NCBI RefSeq assembly: GCF_004027225.2
Contig: NC_044277.2
Location: forward strand, 96,097,552-96,161,551
DNA: 64,000 nucleotides
DNA from: Strigops habroptila
Lineage: Eukaryota; Chordata; Aves; Psittaciformes; Psittacidae
Direction: 5' to 3'
Shown here: positions 46,601-58,142 of the stretch, piece after piece
Layout: every line of letters starts with the position of its first letter
Numbering within the stretch: position 1 is the first letter of the stretch
Notes under the pieces: generated by a model
What the model was told of the DNA's origin: nothing
What the model saw: only the letters and a program-made list of their open reading frames with translations
Databases searched by the model: none
Translations under genes and position numbers: made by a program

Positions 46601-49600
46601 ATGCAACAGTGTATTTTATTAAAATGAACTTACCAATAAAACATTATTAATCTTTTAATGTCTTATTAATAACTTATTCCTTTCTCTCTGTATGTTTTTG
46701 TGTTCTTAAAATCTAGTGTGCGCATGTATTTCTAACACGTTATTTGAGAAGCTAAATTTACTTCAAAAGAATAAAATCCATTACAAGACACCTCTGTCAA
46801 AATATTTCTTGTTGAGATGTTTACATCTAAAAAATACATTTATTATGTATGTTTTCTCTCAGAAAAACATACCTAGCATGTCATTTGATTCACACACATG
46901 TAAAAATCTAAGAAAATAGTCATATAGTTTCTTCCCCTCCTGCCTGTGCACATATATTAGTTCAACACACTCAGAAGGTCACATGCCAATAAACTTAAGC
47001 TTTTGAACATGGACAGAAGCAAACGGAATTACTGACTCTTTGCAGACAAGGTATGAATAGTACTTTCATCCAAAGCCTTGTGAAATGACACAACTCATTC
47101 CGTAATTTCTTGCTAAGGTCTAAATATTTTATTAAACTAATATTTCAATAAGTCACTAGAGCTATTACAATTACTGTATATCCTCTAAAATAGCAAGACA
47201 ATTACAGTTTCTATGTTACACACCTAAGCTAACAACAAAACAGATAGAGGACAAGTAACTGTGAGCACTCCAAATACTTTCATATCTTGCAGTCATCTTT
47301 CCTATAAAAGCAAGAGTGAAAACTTAAAGCTACTGGTGTCAAAAACTTTGTGAACATGAATACAACTAGACATACAGCTGCTGGAGAAAAACACAGCCAT
47401 GCAACATTCCTTTGATTCTTACTGTTCAAGGGCTGAACATTCTCTGAGTATCTCATGCGATATCTGATGTGCAATGAGAAGAATTATCTGTACTTAACGA
47501 GGTTGCTGAAAAAGGGCAAGAAAAAGAAGGTATAAAGACAGAAAGGCAGAAACTAAAAGTGGGTTAAAAGAGCAATAGCATTTATAATACAGAAAAAGCC
47601 TGAGAAAACATTCTATACTTACAAGAACAGCCATCAGTTGAGACCAAGAGAATGTCTCAAATTAATCTCCATAATTGGAGAAAAACCTGGAGACACATAG
47701 CCTATCAATAGTAAAGCCAGCAACTTTGAGAAGAGTAGCTCCTGACTTTTCTTGTAAAGTAATAGAAATAGCTGTCTACTAACACTGTAGGAAGTGGTGA
47801 GATGGAAGAAGTAAATCTAATCCTAATCTTTCTCAGGGATTAATATGAAGACTAATCCAAACCAGACTAAGTAAAGAAATATTACAGACTGCTTAGTTTC
47901 CAAGAAAACTTAGGTATAAATAGATCCTGAACAATGAACTTGATAAACCTGGGACACAATCACACATAATGCTAAAGACTTTCTATGAGTGGGCATCAGA
48001 AGTGCTCTAATTACTGCTAACATACCTCAGTGCAAGCTTTAATAGTGAAAAATATAGGAAGACTTAATATAAATATGAGTATTCTTCCTGAGAAAAATTA
48101 AGCAGATTGTGATTGGTTCTGAGACAAATGTTAACTAAAGCAAAGAAACACCTAACAAAATTCTGAATATAATTTTTAAAAGTATTTTTTATACTAGTTA
48201 AGGTTAAATTTTTGAAGTATTACTTTCAATGAAAACATTTTGTAAGATATAAACCCCAGACTATCGCAAAGTTGGACATTAAAGAACAAAGAAGATTTGA
48301 TATTTATTGCTAGAACCACTTCCTACCTGGCATGGTCCTCGGTATGCTAAAGTTTTTCCTTTTTGGTACAAAGTACACAAGTTATTGTATTCCACATTGT
48401 CTGTGTCACAAACAGGATCCCGTGTCTGGTCACAATTTAACTGCCTTGGCACACATTCATGCTGGCTACATTCGAACTTTCCAAAACTAGTCAGGCAAAC
48501 TTGTTTCTTTGGTATGCACCTGCATAAAGTAAAAATAATTTTATCTTATGTTATAGGTTTGGGTTTCTTTTTTAAGTCTCAAAACATTCAGGGAAAATAT
48601 TTTCAGTGAAATCTTCTCCAGTGCTTTAGAGCTAACTATGGTTCAGCAAGCTGCAGTGTACAAATGATAAAACATTCTGAATAGCCAATGTCAGGTCCCA
48701 CCACAATCCTGGAAATGGTTCACACCACGTTTAGTCAACGTATGTGAACACAACTACAGTTTCCACTAAAATTTAACTTTTACCAAGTATTTTTCAAGGG
48801 ATTTTTGCAAAAGGCTTGGATAAACTTCTTACCTACTCCCAAGTTTCATTTTGTAAATGCATTATTTAAGGAAAACTAGAGAAAACATGAAAACAGGGAA
48901 TTGCAAGAGAAAGACATTATATTGCAGAGGTCTAGCCTCACCCTTCCCTGAGAAGTGAAAACAAGACTTACAAGATTATATGCTTTCAATTACAAATATT
49001 AATTGGATTCTAGCTTTATAGGTTCAGTATAATATATCACATCCAATCTTGGGGATGACTGCAAACAAACGGAAAAATCTAGTATTAACACCATTTTCTT
49101 TTTTGGTATGTCATCCCTCTCAAGCCTTCACAGATAAGAGCAATAAACAGCAGAAATTCTTTCCCCTTTATATTAAACATGTACCTTCCATAGTCTTATC
49201 TGCAAAACATTTGCCATATGCGCTGCAAGACATATGCGTCTTGCTAGAGAAATGCCAGCCAATAGAGTCTGATGAATAGACTGATTAAAGGTCAAATGGC
49301 TTTTTTAACAACCTCCTTCTCCTATATATGACAACAGTGCTACCACTGGATTATTTTCTCTGCACGCTGCTGGCCTATGTATTACACATATTCCTTTTAT
49401 ATTAGAAAAGACTCAGAAATTCTGAGATGTAAACACTTTACAAGTGGAATGTAAGATCTTAAATAGACTCTAAGTGCTTCAGAGATGCTTTAAAATGAGC
49501 ATGTTTAGTTTACACTACGTTATCAGACTGACCTAGAAAATGTGTACAGTCCTTTACTGAAACTACAAAATGAGGTTCTAAGCATAACGGTATTCTGCAA

Positions 49601-52600
49601 CTGAAGAACCTCTCTGTAATTTCCAAATTGAAAATATAAAAGATGAAAAGTGCATATCCACAATGCAGCTTTCAAATTCCAATTTTCAATGCCATAACGG
49701 CTACTAGACCTATAAAACTACAGTGCTTTTGCTGCAGTTTTCTGCATCAAAGAATTTAAAATGCAGAAAGAGGAAAAAAAATTGCTATAATTGGTTTTCA
49801 TGAAAGCACAGTATTACACAACTTGTTATGGTGGCTTTCTTTCAAAACAGAAAAATGTACAAATTCAAAGGAGACTGCAGTATTGCACAACACTGAGAAA
49901 ATTGAAGACAGAGACCAAGATCATGAGCCACAGACTTTGATTTCTGTAAGAAAGGTCAGATTTTCCTTTCTCCAAGTACACTAGGAGACACTAGTGCAGA
50001 GCATTTTGCTTTAATATGTCTATGCAGATTTTGCTTTTTCTGACATTAAAAACCCAGATGTTATCCAGACACAGTTTTCAGAAGGTATCAATCTAATTAA
50101 AAGAAACTCAAGTGTCCCAGAATGATCGGTATTTGCCTATTTTAGAGATAAGAAGCATGTATTATAGACTGAATAAGCAAGACTGACTCCAAGTCAGGTG
50201 TGGGGTTTTTTGTTTTAAACTGTTAGAAGGTGTGAACCAAAGGAGTAAAAAGACACAGCCATTTCAATAAAATTTGATTCTCCCACTTTCGAAAAGATGC
50301 ATCAATTATCTTTTGCTAAAGCTGGTATCTGCATAATGAATTTAAATGATGTAGCACTACAGAAATGGAACCAAGAACTGGCAGTCATTACAGTTCATTA
50401 CTATGATAAAGTAGCTACTTCAAACAGTTATTTTTATTGGAGTATCCCAAAAATAGAATGTTACTACAATATACAACACATTGAAAGAAAAAGTAAATCT
50501 GCTTTACAAGTAGAAGATGCCAAAGAAAAGATTAAAAACATTCTGCTTTTACCTCTGATTTTTATTACAAGGGTTAGGGTTACAAGGATCCTTGGAAATA
50601 CATGATCCAAACTCAAATTGATTGTCTTGGAGCCCAACACAACGAGCTATACATGCACTTGGATATGTGCGTCCATTTTGACCACATACTGGTACAAACT
50701 GATCTACGCAGTTACATGGTAAACCTGCAAAAGCAACACATGAAACAGGAATTTCATTCACACTTATTTTCTATGAGAGAAGATACACAAACAGTCACTA
50801 TGACATCTTTTCCTTCTAGCAAATGGAAAGATATGCTGTATCTTCAGCCAATTTCTCCCTCCTGTAATTTAGCAATGCTGTAGCACATACATGCTTATAA
50901 CTAGTGGGAAGGGAAGTCTGTGCCCTGCCTCCTTGGTGATTCTACTCAGCTTTCTCCATTTTCTCCCTAAACTCCTTATCTCTTGTCCTGAGTGGCAGTA
51001 CCTTGTCTCTATCTATTTTTAGATATTACCTGAAGTTTTATTTTTCAGTACTGTTGGTTTTTTTTAGGTGCATGTGTTTTTTCTGCAGTGCAGGTTGGAC
51101 ATGAGACAAACAAACGGTTACAAGAACATAGTAAGTTCTCAGGTATTTTCCATTAATACTATAGATACAATTTAGAAGCTAACCCTTGCTCTAAGAATAT
51201 TAAGCTTACAGTTTCCATAGTTTGGAAAGTTACCTGTAAACTTCCGACGTTCATCTTCTGAACTATGCTCAGTTAGACACTGACGTGTAGAACATATCAA
51301 GTTTCCAGCAAAACATGAACAGACATTACAATCTATATTAAAGGATGTTCCATGGCCTTAACATAAAAGAAATTAAGTAAATGCATACAATAAATGCAAA
51401 TATACCAGAAGACTATATACTCATATGCATTACATAGATATTACATTTTCATTATTAATTGTTCATGGAATTTCCCTTATTCAGTTTATTTTACCACTGC
51501 AATTTCTTTCCTTTTTTTTTTTTTTTTATAATTTCAAGTTTTACTTTATTCATTTAAAGTTTGTTCTCAGGTGTTTTTGATTAAATGAGCAAGCACTTTA
51601 TCCTTTCAAAGCTTGCGTGAGTTAGGTTTTCTGTTTTCTTCATTTTTTAAGAACAATTTAAAGCTGCAAAAAGAAATACACTCAGAAAACAAAAATGGTA
51701 GATAAATTCTGGCTAGCAAGCTCCATATTTTTTTAAGGCAAAGCTTTTGTAAGGATACATTCTTCTCCTAAATTAATTTTACGTGAGACTGCTAAACTTT
51801 CAGGTATAGTCTCATACATTATGCAGAACTCCGTGGTAGTGCTCATTTCTTTCCTTTGTGTGTACTTTTTGTCAAGAGGTAAAGAGTGCCAATGCTTCAT
51901 TCCAGTCCTCATTGTTTTGCAATAACCATTAAAGTCGTAATTTCAGCCTCAACAAGCAGTACAAGTTATAATGCAGCTTTGTCCAAAGCAGGGAACAAGA
52001 AAGATTGTAGCAAAGCTGAACAGAAACCCAGATTTAGATTCAGCTCAAGACACACACAAATATAGAGAGGTCTGTGTTCACCCACTGGTTTTTGGAAAGG
52101 AGCTCTTAATAATGCAACTAACACAACCACAGCTGCTTTTTAAGGATGGAGAAAACTGCCCAATTTTGCCTTTCATAAGTCAGTAACTTTTTCACACATG
52201 AATCAAAGAATCAAACTGCAAACTTCGTGAACTTTTATTTAATTTAGCAACTCCAGTTTGGTTTTGTGAATTGTCCATATGACTGCCCTTCATGTAAAAT
52301 CATTCATGTTGGTGACAGCTGATTGATCCATAACCAAATCAGTTATTAAAGGCCACAAACAAATACACAGCTCTTCAGGAAATAGAAGAGTAACTGTGCC
52401 TTACAAAATAAGGCGATTTTTTTTAACCTCTTTTAAAAGGGTTGAGATTAAGGATTAGAATTTTTGAGAAATATTACAGGGCCACAAGGAAAATCCTCAG
52501 CACAGTCACTGGATATTCAATACTATTAAAAGTAGACTAAGAGTACCCACAAAGTTGGAATCCAGTAAATAGGCAACCATTTATAGTCAGTAATACTATG

Positions 52601-55600
52601 CTTAAAGCTCAGAACTACAGCATGCTTAAAGCAGATCAATTTGTTTGTCATTGCTTCATCTCTGTTGCCTACTGGCTTCTTTCAGAACTTTTTCCACCCT
52701 CAATCCCCAGAGCTCCCACTAGCAAGTTTTTCTACCAGAAAGGAAGCTACCTATTATCAAGTAGCATAAAATACAGTGAATGTAAGGCAAGTCAGTAACC
52801 TTCTGGTTGAAAAATGCTGTACTAAGAACACTCTTCACACAGGACTTAGGTTGGTTTAGACATAGTTCAGTATTGATTTAAATAATGGAACTCTCCATTA
52901 GAATTAAACAAGTATTATATATAGGAATGCAAACATTAACTTCTGACACTCTTCATTCAGATCCTCTGGGTCTTTATATGTACCTCAAAATTCACTATTA
53001 TTAAGTTCTAATACTTACTTTTTCTCTGTCCTCCAACAATGCATGATTTTTGGAGGTCAACACAACGCATTTCCATGCAGTTTTCTAGCAATCCACTGTG
53101 TCCACATGTACAAATCTTGTAACAACCAACATCACCAGCTGAGGATGGAACCTGAATAAGTGTACCTTGACGGACAATAAAATCTGAGGCTTCTCCGAGT
53201 TTGCAACCTAAATACAAATGAGAAATTTTAACTCATATTTAGTAAATACTGTGACAAGCACCACTACCAAAAATAACTACTACTCTTTCACTTGTGAAAA
53301 ATGGTTTTAAAAATTGTGAGGAAAAAAAATTGTAAAAGAAATAGTAGATTAAAATTAACCTAGAAGCGATGAACTGCAACAAATCCGCCAAAGCTTTCAA
53401 CAAATAAAAAAACTAAATTGAAACATAAAAGTCACCCTCCAACCTTCGGAGGAAGTAAACTGTCTCTTCAAAAGCTTGTTTGTGAGCTTGTTTTCAGATC
53501 ACTTTGAATGACTTTTTCAGCAAGTGAAGACAATACAACCTCTATAGTAATAACGCTTTTTCTAATAAAGATATTATGTTTCAGTGGGCAATAAAAACAG
53601 AACTACATCAAGAAATGAAAAGGGCAAATAGGTAGGCTACAGCTTTTGAAAACACTTGATAATTGTGATAACTGTTCCTTCGGGATATCAGCAAAATTCA
53701 CTTTAAAACTTTCAACAAAATTTAGGTAACACATGTTTATCAGCAAAACTCGGATAAATAAAAATCCAAATCCCCTTACCTGGCACACACAAATATGGAA
53801 GACACAGTTCTCCAGACTGACATCCTTTCCTATTTACTTCACACAACTGATTAGCTGCACATGGATTTGGATTACATGGATGCGTAACATCTTCTACAAT
53901 GTTACCTAACGAACTTGGGCCTGAAAAGAGAGTATACAGCATCTATATGGACTTAAATGAGATTTATTTTTCTTCACTAAAGTATGGCATTTCTTATATT
54001 CAGTAAAATAGCATTTTTAACAATTCTGTTGAATATTTTTTCTACCACTACCAAAACAACCTTGCCACATACACCTAATACAAGAAGGAAGAAACTAACG
54101 AGCTATGGCAATTAGAATTTTCTCTACCATTTTAAAAGAAATAACAATTATTAAAAGCAATTGCAAGCATTCAGAGTATCTTGGTTTCTAATTTTGTTTC
54201 ATAGTATGTTATGGATACTTACTCAGGTATGTATCCAATGGGATACAATTCTCCAGGTCATCTGTTGGAGATAAGAGCTCACAAATACTTTCAGCTGAGT
54301 GGCCTTCAGGGAATTTATTATGATCTCCACATTTCTTCAGTATTTCCACACAATCTGATCTTCAGATAAATAAAGAAACAGAACTTCATGAACACTACTT
54401 GAATCCACAACTTTCCCCTTCTGCCTCACAAAAGTTTATATATATAAAATATATATATACACATATATATATTTATATATATGCACTACATTTTGCACAC
54501 GGGGGAACAAATTTGTGACACAGAGACAGGAACTATTGCTTATACTACTTTTCTTCTACTTTGGGCTTGGTGATCTTTATTCTATGGCATCATATGTATT
54601 TATCTTTCAAGACCAAGCATTTGCTTGATTTACTGATGTCTAATATGGGTTGAACTCTATCTCACTACCTGTACTATTAACTGGCTTTTCTCTACCCAAT
54701 CACTTACTTTCAAAATTTATTTAAAAGAGCCCCAAAAACCAAACTTGATTTTTTTCAGACCTTTCTGTCAACTGAGAATCATCAGTAGGTCCCAAAACCA
54801 AAAAAGATGAAAAGTTTTATAGACGCCACAAAGAGTCAAAACCCCACTAACAATAAATCAACTTTACAATGGAAGCATATACATCCATCTCATTAACTGG
54901 CAAGCATCTTCCATTTACAGTGATGGAGATTCAAGCAATGTCAACTAAGCAAGCTCATATTCTTTCTGTGTTTGCCTTGCCATATTTTCTTAACATAAGT
55001 CAAACACAGTCCTACTTGTCATTAATATCCTTAGCAGAACCTCTAAATTGTTTCTCCCCCACAGTACTTACTTGCAGATAATACTTCCTCTAGATTTGCT
55101 GTGGCAAGGTTTAATCTGCAGTGAGCAGGCGATTGCCTTCCACATTTCTGGTTGGCATTTTTTAATATCAAGCACAGGAATATTTATAAATGGCATCTTA
55201 ATACTCCCTTTTTCCCATAGCTTCATGTCATTCATGGCTCCCTGGTCTGACTGAGTATTGCAGCTCCTAAAAAGTTCTGTTGGTCTTAAAAGAAGATGTT
55301 AAGATATGGCATGTATACAAGAAAAAGAAAACACCACACATTCTACCTTTCACTATATTAGTTCTGCAACCCTTATACGGCTTGCTTTTCGCGGCGTAAA
55401 GGAAATGAATCCCTTCCACAGTCAAGTAAGATCAAAATCAACTTGAATTCTGTCTTTAAGGAAAATAAGCTCTTCAAAACTCAAGGCTGAAACTCCCTTC
55501 TCACTATACCTCTTAAATCAAATATCACTTAAATTTTTCTTACCTGAAGAAAGTTGATTTAAAAGCAAATATCTTACATATACTGAATATTTGTGCAAAT

Positions 55601-58142
55601 GTTTCCTGGTGAATCACTAACACAAGGTGGTTTATCATTTATATTTGCCCAGGCTGCACCTATGACATATGTGATTCTACTACTCGTATAACACTCATGT
55701 CACTGTGTACTATTTCAAATAGAAGTCAGAGATCTCTAATAGCTAACAATTTTTTTTTAAACTCAAACTATTTAATTTGTAACCTTGTAATTACTAATTC
55801 AGATATCACTCTTAAATCATCCATTTTACCCAACAGAGTATAAAATCTCAGAAATATCTATGAAAGAAAAGGAATTTTGAAGAGTAACATGTAAATTTAA
55901 CAAGCATTTTTACCTTATTTATAATACACAACATTCCACCAATCATGGCTTACTTGTCTATACAGTACAACAGGGAAATATGCTGCTAATACATGATGAC
56001 ATTTTACAAGTTCACGGGTTAGCTTTTATTCTTGTCAGTTTTGTTATGCCTGTTGTTAAATACATTTCCAAAAGTTTATTCTAAAGAAGAACTATTTATT
56101 TTCAAAGTATTTAAAAAACAATATTTGCAGAAAGACAGCTATATATGATCTCAAAATATGCCTGAAAAACATTTTATTTCATTTTTTAAATCAAAGTACA
56201 GGTATTCCTTTATAAAATATTCAGTGTCTCTCTCCTACCTGTTATTAAAATTAGTGCAGTAAGTAAGATTTCTACAGCCCAGCTGACAAGGTTCTCGTAC
56301 ATCTGCTAAACAGGTCAACATGGAAACTTCAACTGCATTATACTCACAAAAGCGATCAAATTCTTGCCAGCTCTGTGAATTGCCCCAGCTCGTGCTATAA
56401 AGTTTAGTGCAGAGCTCTCTGGGGGAAAAAAAAGTAGACAAAGAAAATAAAATTAAAAGAACAGCAGCCATTCAGATATAGCAGCACCTATTGTTTCTTA
56501 GCTGATTACAACAGCCTGTGCTCAGTGTAGAATATTGTGTTAGCAGCCACAAAATCTGCAAGGGAACAGGGCTCTTTATTTGATCTATAAAGCAAGATTT
56601 GGGCAAAGACCTGATATAAGACAAATTCTGAAGCATTTTCAACAATTGGAAATGACGATAGGGAAACACTGACCTACATGTGGAAGAATTTGCTTTAGAA
56701 CAGCAATGGAGCTTAGCTCCATCAAGGCCTGTTGAAGGTGGAGGGTGCACAGTGACTCCTGGATGAACAGATCTTGAACTTTCAAGAAAACATTGCCAAA
56801 GTGGATCCTGAGGAAGAGGCATTGTTTTACAGCCTTCTATAAGTCCATCAACAATTTCAAGCTCTGTTTTCATTGACATTAGAATTCTTTTGCAAGCAGT
56901 CTGACATGCATAGTCTTCTGCTCTATCACAGCAATACAAACCTGTTGAAAAATTAAAAATAGTTAATGATCGAGCATACGATAATAATCAAGATGCACGA
57001 CATAATAGCCCTCAGACAAAAAAAAAAAAAGCTATAAGGAGGTTCCCCCCATCTAATCTCAAATAACATTGCTTCTTTTAAATGCAAAGAGAATCAACTC
57101 TGGAAAAAAACAGCACCAATATGTAGAATTAAAAAAATTATATATCAATAATGCACCTACAACCAAGAGTTACCATTATTTAAATGCATATAATTGCAAT
57201 TACAATACAGAAAATACATTAATAAAATTTACACAACAGACTAATACAATAACACATTTTATATAAAAAGTGTATACAATTCTCAAACACGTTCAGGTTT
57301 TTTTATAACTTTTAGTACAGAAGGATTTTTTTATACTTACTATCTGTAGGATTTCTCATTGGGTATGACTGTGTATAGTTGTTCACACAGTGTATAAGCT
57401 GAGGGCTAATAGATGCACAGTAATTTTCAACTGCTTTAATTTGTGAAGGACCAGGAGAAGAGTCTGTCCGAAAAATTGCTTGACAGTATTCCCGACAGTT
57501 TGTATGATGACCTGCATAACTGCAACAGACTGACCCCACTGGGGAAACAAACAACAAACAACAGAAAATCTATGGGTTCCTACACAGAGAAATGAAGAGA
57601 CAAGCATGTCTGTATCACACACGATGATCAAGATATTATAACCTCTGTCTACAGAATGACTGGGAATATCTGAAACTAGCCAAAACACATTTGTTTGTTT
57701 GGCTGGAGAAAAAAGTCCCTAAAGATGTCTTGAACTCAAGTTCACTAATTTCGTTTTATATAGACAGACAACAGGCAACAAAACACTTGCGAGATTTCAC
57801 CTATGCGCTTAACACTCATTAAATAAATGAAGCAGAAGTTAAAATGAGCTTCTAAGCAATCATCAAAATAGGACAGAAAAAACCCAAATACAGATACACA
57901 AATTAAAAACTGATATAAATTATATGAACAGCCCAATCCCCTTATCACTTGAGTAAGGAAATTTATGCATGTGGTTTGTTCTTCTATGGAACTGAATCCA
58001 TGTTATTTGTGTATATGTACACCCACAGAATTTCTTACATTTTAGAGAAAAAAGGATAGAATAATATAAAAGAAAAACAAAAAGACAAACTATTCATTAC
58101 ATACTTACTTTCATTTCTGTTAATACAACTAAAGAGAGCATT
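40423..58142 (-). CDS. RECK: RECK, reversion-inducing cysteine-rich protein with Kazal motifs (3' part, 15 exons)
   Basis: Fifteen spliced segments total 2508 coding bases, or 835 residues plus stop, matching human residues 136-971. Reading phase carries correctly across every junction. Visible domains in order: the end of cysteine-knot repeat 2 and repeats 3-5 (CC...C...C motifs such as VCCSYAGHHTNCREYC and YCCDRAEDYACQTAC); a frizzled-like cysteine-rich region; PCNPNPC EGF-like motifs; three Kazal motifs (for example PVCGQNGRTYPSAC and PVCGHNGETYSSVC); a CCPLCAG motif; and a hydrophobic C-terminal GPI-attachment signal. N-glycosylation sequons NYT, NSS and NLT are present. From the family: a GPI-anchored surface protein that restrains matrix metalloproteases and, with ADGRA2 (GPR124), is a Wnt7-specific co-receptor in brain blood vessels. 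The signal peptide and first repeat lie outside the window to the right. No frameshift or premature stop was seen. Confidence 0.97.
41582..41737 (-). CDS. RECK: RECK window exon 14
   Basis: A 156-base, phase 0/0 exon. It codes 52 residues from VTNKKPITVLDILEKIRLHV to a segment ending PVDQNPKPLQ. The donor is GTAGAC. It corresponds to the conserved region between the last cysteine motif and the membrane anchor. Confidence 0.95.
41917..41944 (+). repeat. CCTAAACCC-like low-complexity tract
   Basis: CCTAAACCCAAACCCAAACC, then AAACCCC, follows a poly-A run in a RECK intron. It resembles degenerate telomere-type repeats but is only about 28 bases long and is probably simple sequence. Confidence 0.6.
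43600..43766 (+). mobile_element. Old CR1 fragment
   Basis: Contains GAGTTAACCTTGCTTTGAGC, AGGGGGTTGGACTAGACGAT and CTCCAGGGGTCATG, then a decayed tail. It is sense on the + strand, so antisense to RECK, in an intron. Confidence 0.8.
44638..44711 (-). CDS. RECK: RECK window exon 13
   Basis: A 74-base exon coding ACCPLCAGMLRILYDKDKLD and onward to FAR; it opens by completing a Gly codon split with the previous exon. The donor is GTAAAC. The CCPLC motif closes the cysteine-rich ectodomain. Confidence 0.95.
44712..46036 (-). other. RECK: RECK intron between window exons 12 and 13
   Basis: About 1.3 kb, AT-rich. It has a poly-A run near 45486-45500 and a two-copy 21-base tandem duplication at 45793-45834 built on TAAAGCCAAAGCCT. 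No gene was seen. Confidence 0.7.
46037..46247 (-). CDS. RECK: RECK window exon 12 (Kazal motif 3)
   Basis: A 211-base exon with the acceptor GTGTATTTCAG and the donor GTATGT. It codes PFCKSVEPVCGHNGETYSSV and continues to KCPQLSATGCKPVIAPG. The PVCGHNGETY segment is the third Kazal motif, and all expected cysteines are present. Confidence 0.96.
46248..48326 (-). other. RECK: RECK intron between window exons 11 and 12
   Basis: About 2.1 kb of AT-rich intron with no recognisable repeat or gene. Confidence 0.7.
48327..48519 (-). CDS. RECK: RECK window exon 11 (Kazal motif 2)
   Basis: A 193-base exon with the acceptor TTTATGCAG and the donor GTAGGA. It codes RCIPKKQVCLTSFGKF, then ECSQHECVPRQLNCDQ and DPVCDTDNVEYNNLCTLYQ, the second Kazal motif, ending GPCQ at phase 0. 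Confidence 0.95.
48520..50552 (-). other. RECK: RECK intron between window exons 10 and 11
   Basis: About 2.0 kb, AT-rich, with no supported gene or repeat. Confidence 0.7.
50553..50724 (-). CDS. RECK: RECK window exon 10 (Kazal motif 1)
   Basis: A 172-base exon with the donor GTAAAA. It codes GLPCNCVDQFVPVCGQNGRT and continues through YPSACIARCVGLQDNQFEFG to PCNPNPCNKNQR. It is the best-conserved Kazal motif and leads into an EGF-like PCNPNPC segment. Confidence 0.96.
50725..51233 (-). other. RECK: RECK intron between window exons 9 and 10
   Basis: About 0.5 kb with no distinctive content. Confidence 0.7.
51234..51356 (-). CDS. RECK: RECK window exon 9
   Basis: A 123-base exon with the acceptor TTTTATGTTAAG, a weak polypyrimidine tract, and the donor GTAACT. 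It codes HGTSFNIDCNVCSCFAGNL and onward to ERRKFTG. It is too short and too broken by phase to be obvious as an open frame; it was recovered from homology and phase. Confidence 0.93.
51357..53018 (-). other. RECK: RECK intron between window exons 8 and 9
   Basis: About 1.7 kb, AT-rich, with a poly-T run at about 51513-51528. No gene was seen. Confidence 0.7.
53019..53207 (-). CDS. RECK: RECK window exon 8
   Basis: A 189-base exon with the acceptor TTTGTATTTAG and the donor GTAAGT. It codes CKLGEASDFIVRQGTLIQVP, then SSAGDVGCYKICTCGHSGLL and onward to KSCIVGGQRK. The cysteine spacing matches human RECK. Confidence 0.95.
53208..53779 (-). other. RECK: RECK intron between window exons 7 and 8
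   Basis: About 570 bases with no distinctive content. Confidence 0.7.
53780..53920 (-). CDS. RECK: RECK window exon 7 (EGF-like motif)
   Basis: A 141-base exon with the acceptor CTCTTTTCAG and the donor GTAAGG. It codes PSSLGNIVEDVTHPCNPNPC and onward to GELCLPYLCVPG, the first EGF-like PCNPNPC motif. Confidence 0.95.
53921..54222 (-). other. RECK: RECK intron between window exons 6 and 7
   Basis: A 302-base AT-rich intron with nothing distinctive. Confidence 0.7.
54223..54359 (-). CDS. RECK: RECK window exon 6
   Basis: A 137-base exon coding SDCVEILKKCGDHNKFPEGH and onward to CIPLDTYL, the end of the frizzled-like cysteine-rich region. The donor is GTAAGT. It has no long open frame of its own and was recovered by phase and homology. 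Confidence 0.94.
54360..55071 (-). other. RECK: RECK intron between window exons 5 and 6
   Basis: About 0.7 kb containing the TA-rich microsatellite at 54436-54483. No gene was seen. Confidence 0.7.
54436..54483. repeat. (TA)n-rich microsatellite
   Basis: An imperfect TA run with CA interruptions in a RECK intron. Confidence 0.85.
55072..55284 (-). CDS. RECK: RECK window exon 5 (frizzled-like region)
   Basis: A 213-base exon with the acceptor CTTCTTTTAAG and the donor GTAAGT. It codes PTELFRSCNTQSDQGAMNDM and onward through CQPEMWKAIACSLQIKPCHS to GSIIC. The CQPEMW and IKPC cysteines belong to the frizzled-like cysteine-rich region. Confidence 0.95.
55285..56238 (-). other. RECK: RECK intron between window exons 4 and 5
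   Basis: About 0.95 kb of AT-rich intron with no supported feature. Confidence 0.7.
56239..56418 (-). CDS. RECK: RECK window exon 4 (cysteine-knot repeat 5, continued)
   Basis: A 180-base exon with the acceptor TTTTTTCCCCCAG and the donor GTAGGA. It codes ELCTKLYSTSWGNSQSWQEF, then LADVREPCQLGCRNLTYC and FNNR. The NLT sequon matches a glycosylation site in human RECK. Confidence 0.96.
56674..56941 (-). CDS. RECK: RECK window exon 3 (cysteine-knot repeats 4 and 5)
   Basis: A 268-base exon with the donor GTCAGT. It codes LYCCDRAEDYACQTACKRIL and onward through DPLWQCFLESSRSVHPGVTV to HCCSKANSSTC. Repeat 4 is the region reported to contact Wnt7. The NSS sequon is present. Confidence 0.96.
56942..57340 (-). 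other. RECK: RECK intron between window exons 2 and 3
   Basis: About 0.4 kb with a poly-A run at 57018-57030. Nothing else was seen. Confidence 0.7.
57341..57538 (-). CDS. RECK: RECK window exon 2 (cysteine-knot repeat 3)
   Basis: A 198-base exon with the acceptor TTTGTTTCCCCAG and the donor GTAAGT. It codes GSVCCSYAGHHTNCREYCQA and onward to NYTQSYPMRNPTD. It is nearly identical to human and carries the NYT sequon. Confidence 0.96.
57539..58108 (-). other. RECK: RECK intron between window exons 1 and 2
   Basis: About 570 bases of AT-rich intron with no distinctive content. Confidence 0.7.
58109..58142 (-). CDS. RECK: RECK window exon 1, a 34-base small exon
   Basis: The acceptor TTTTGATTTCAG and the donor GTAAGT flank codons for NALFSCINRNE plus the first base of a Met codon completed in the next exon. 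It matches human residues 136-147 and is the most 5' RECK exon in the window. Confidence 0.9.
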
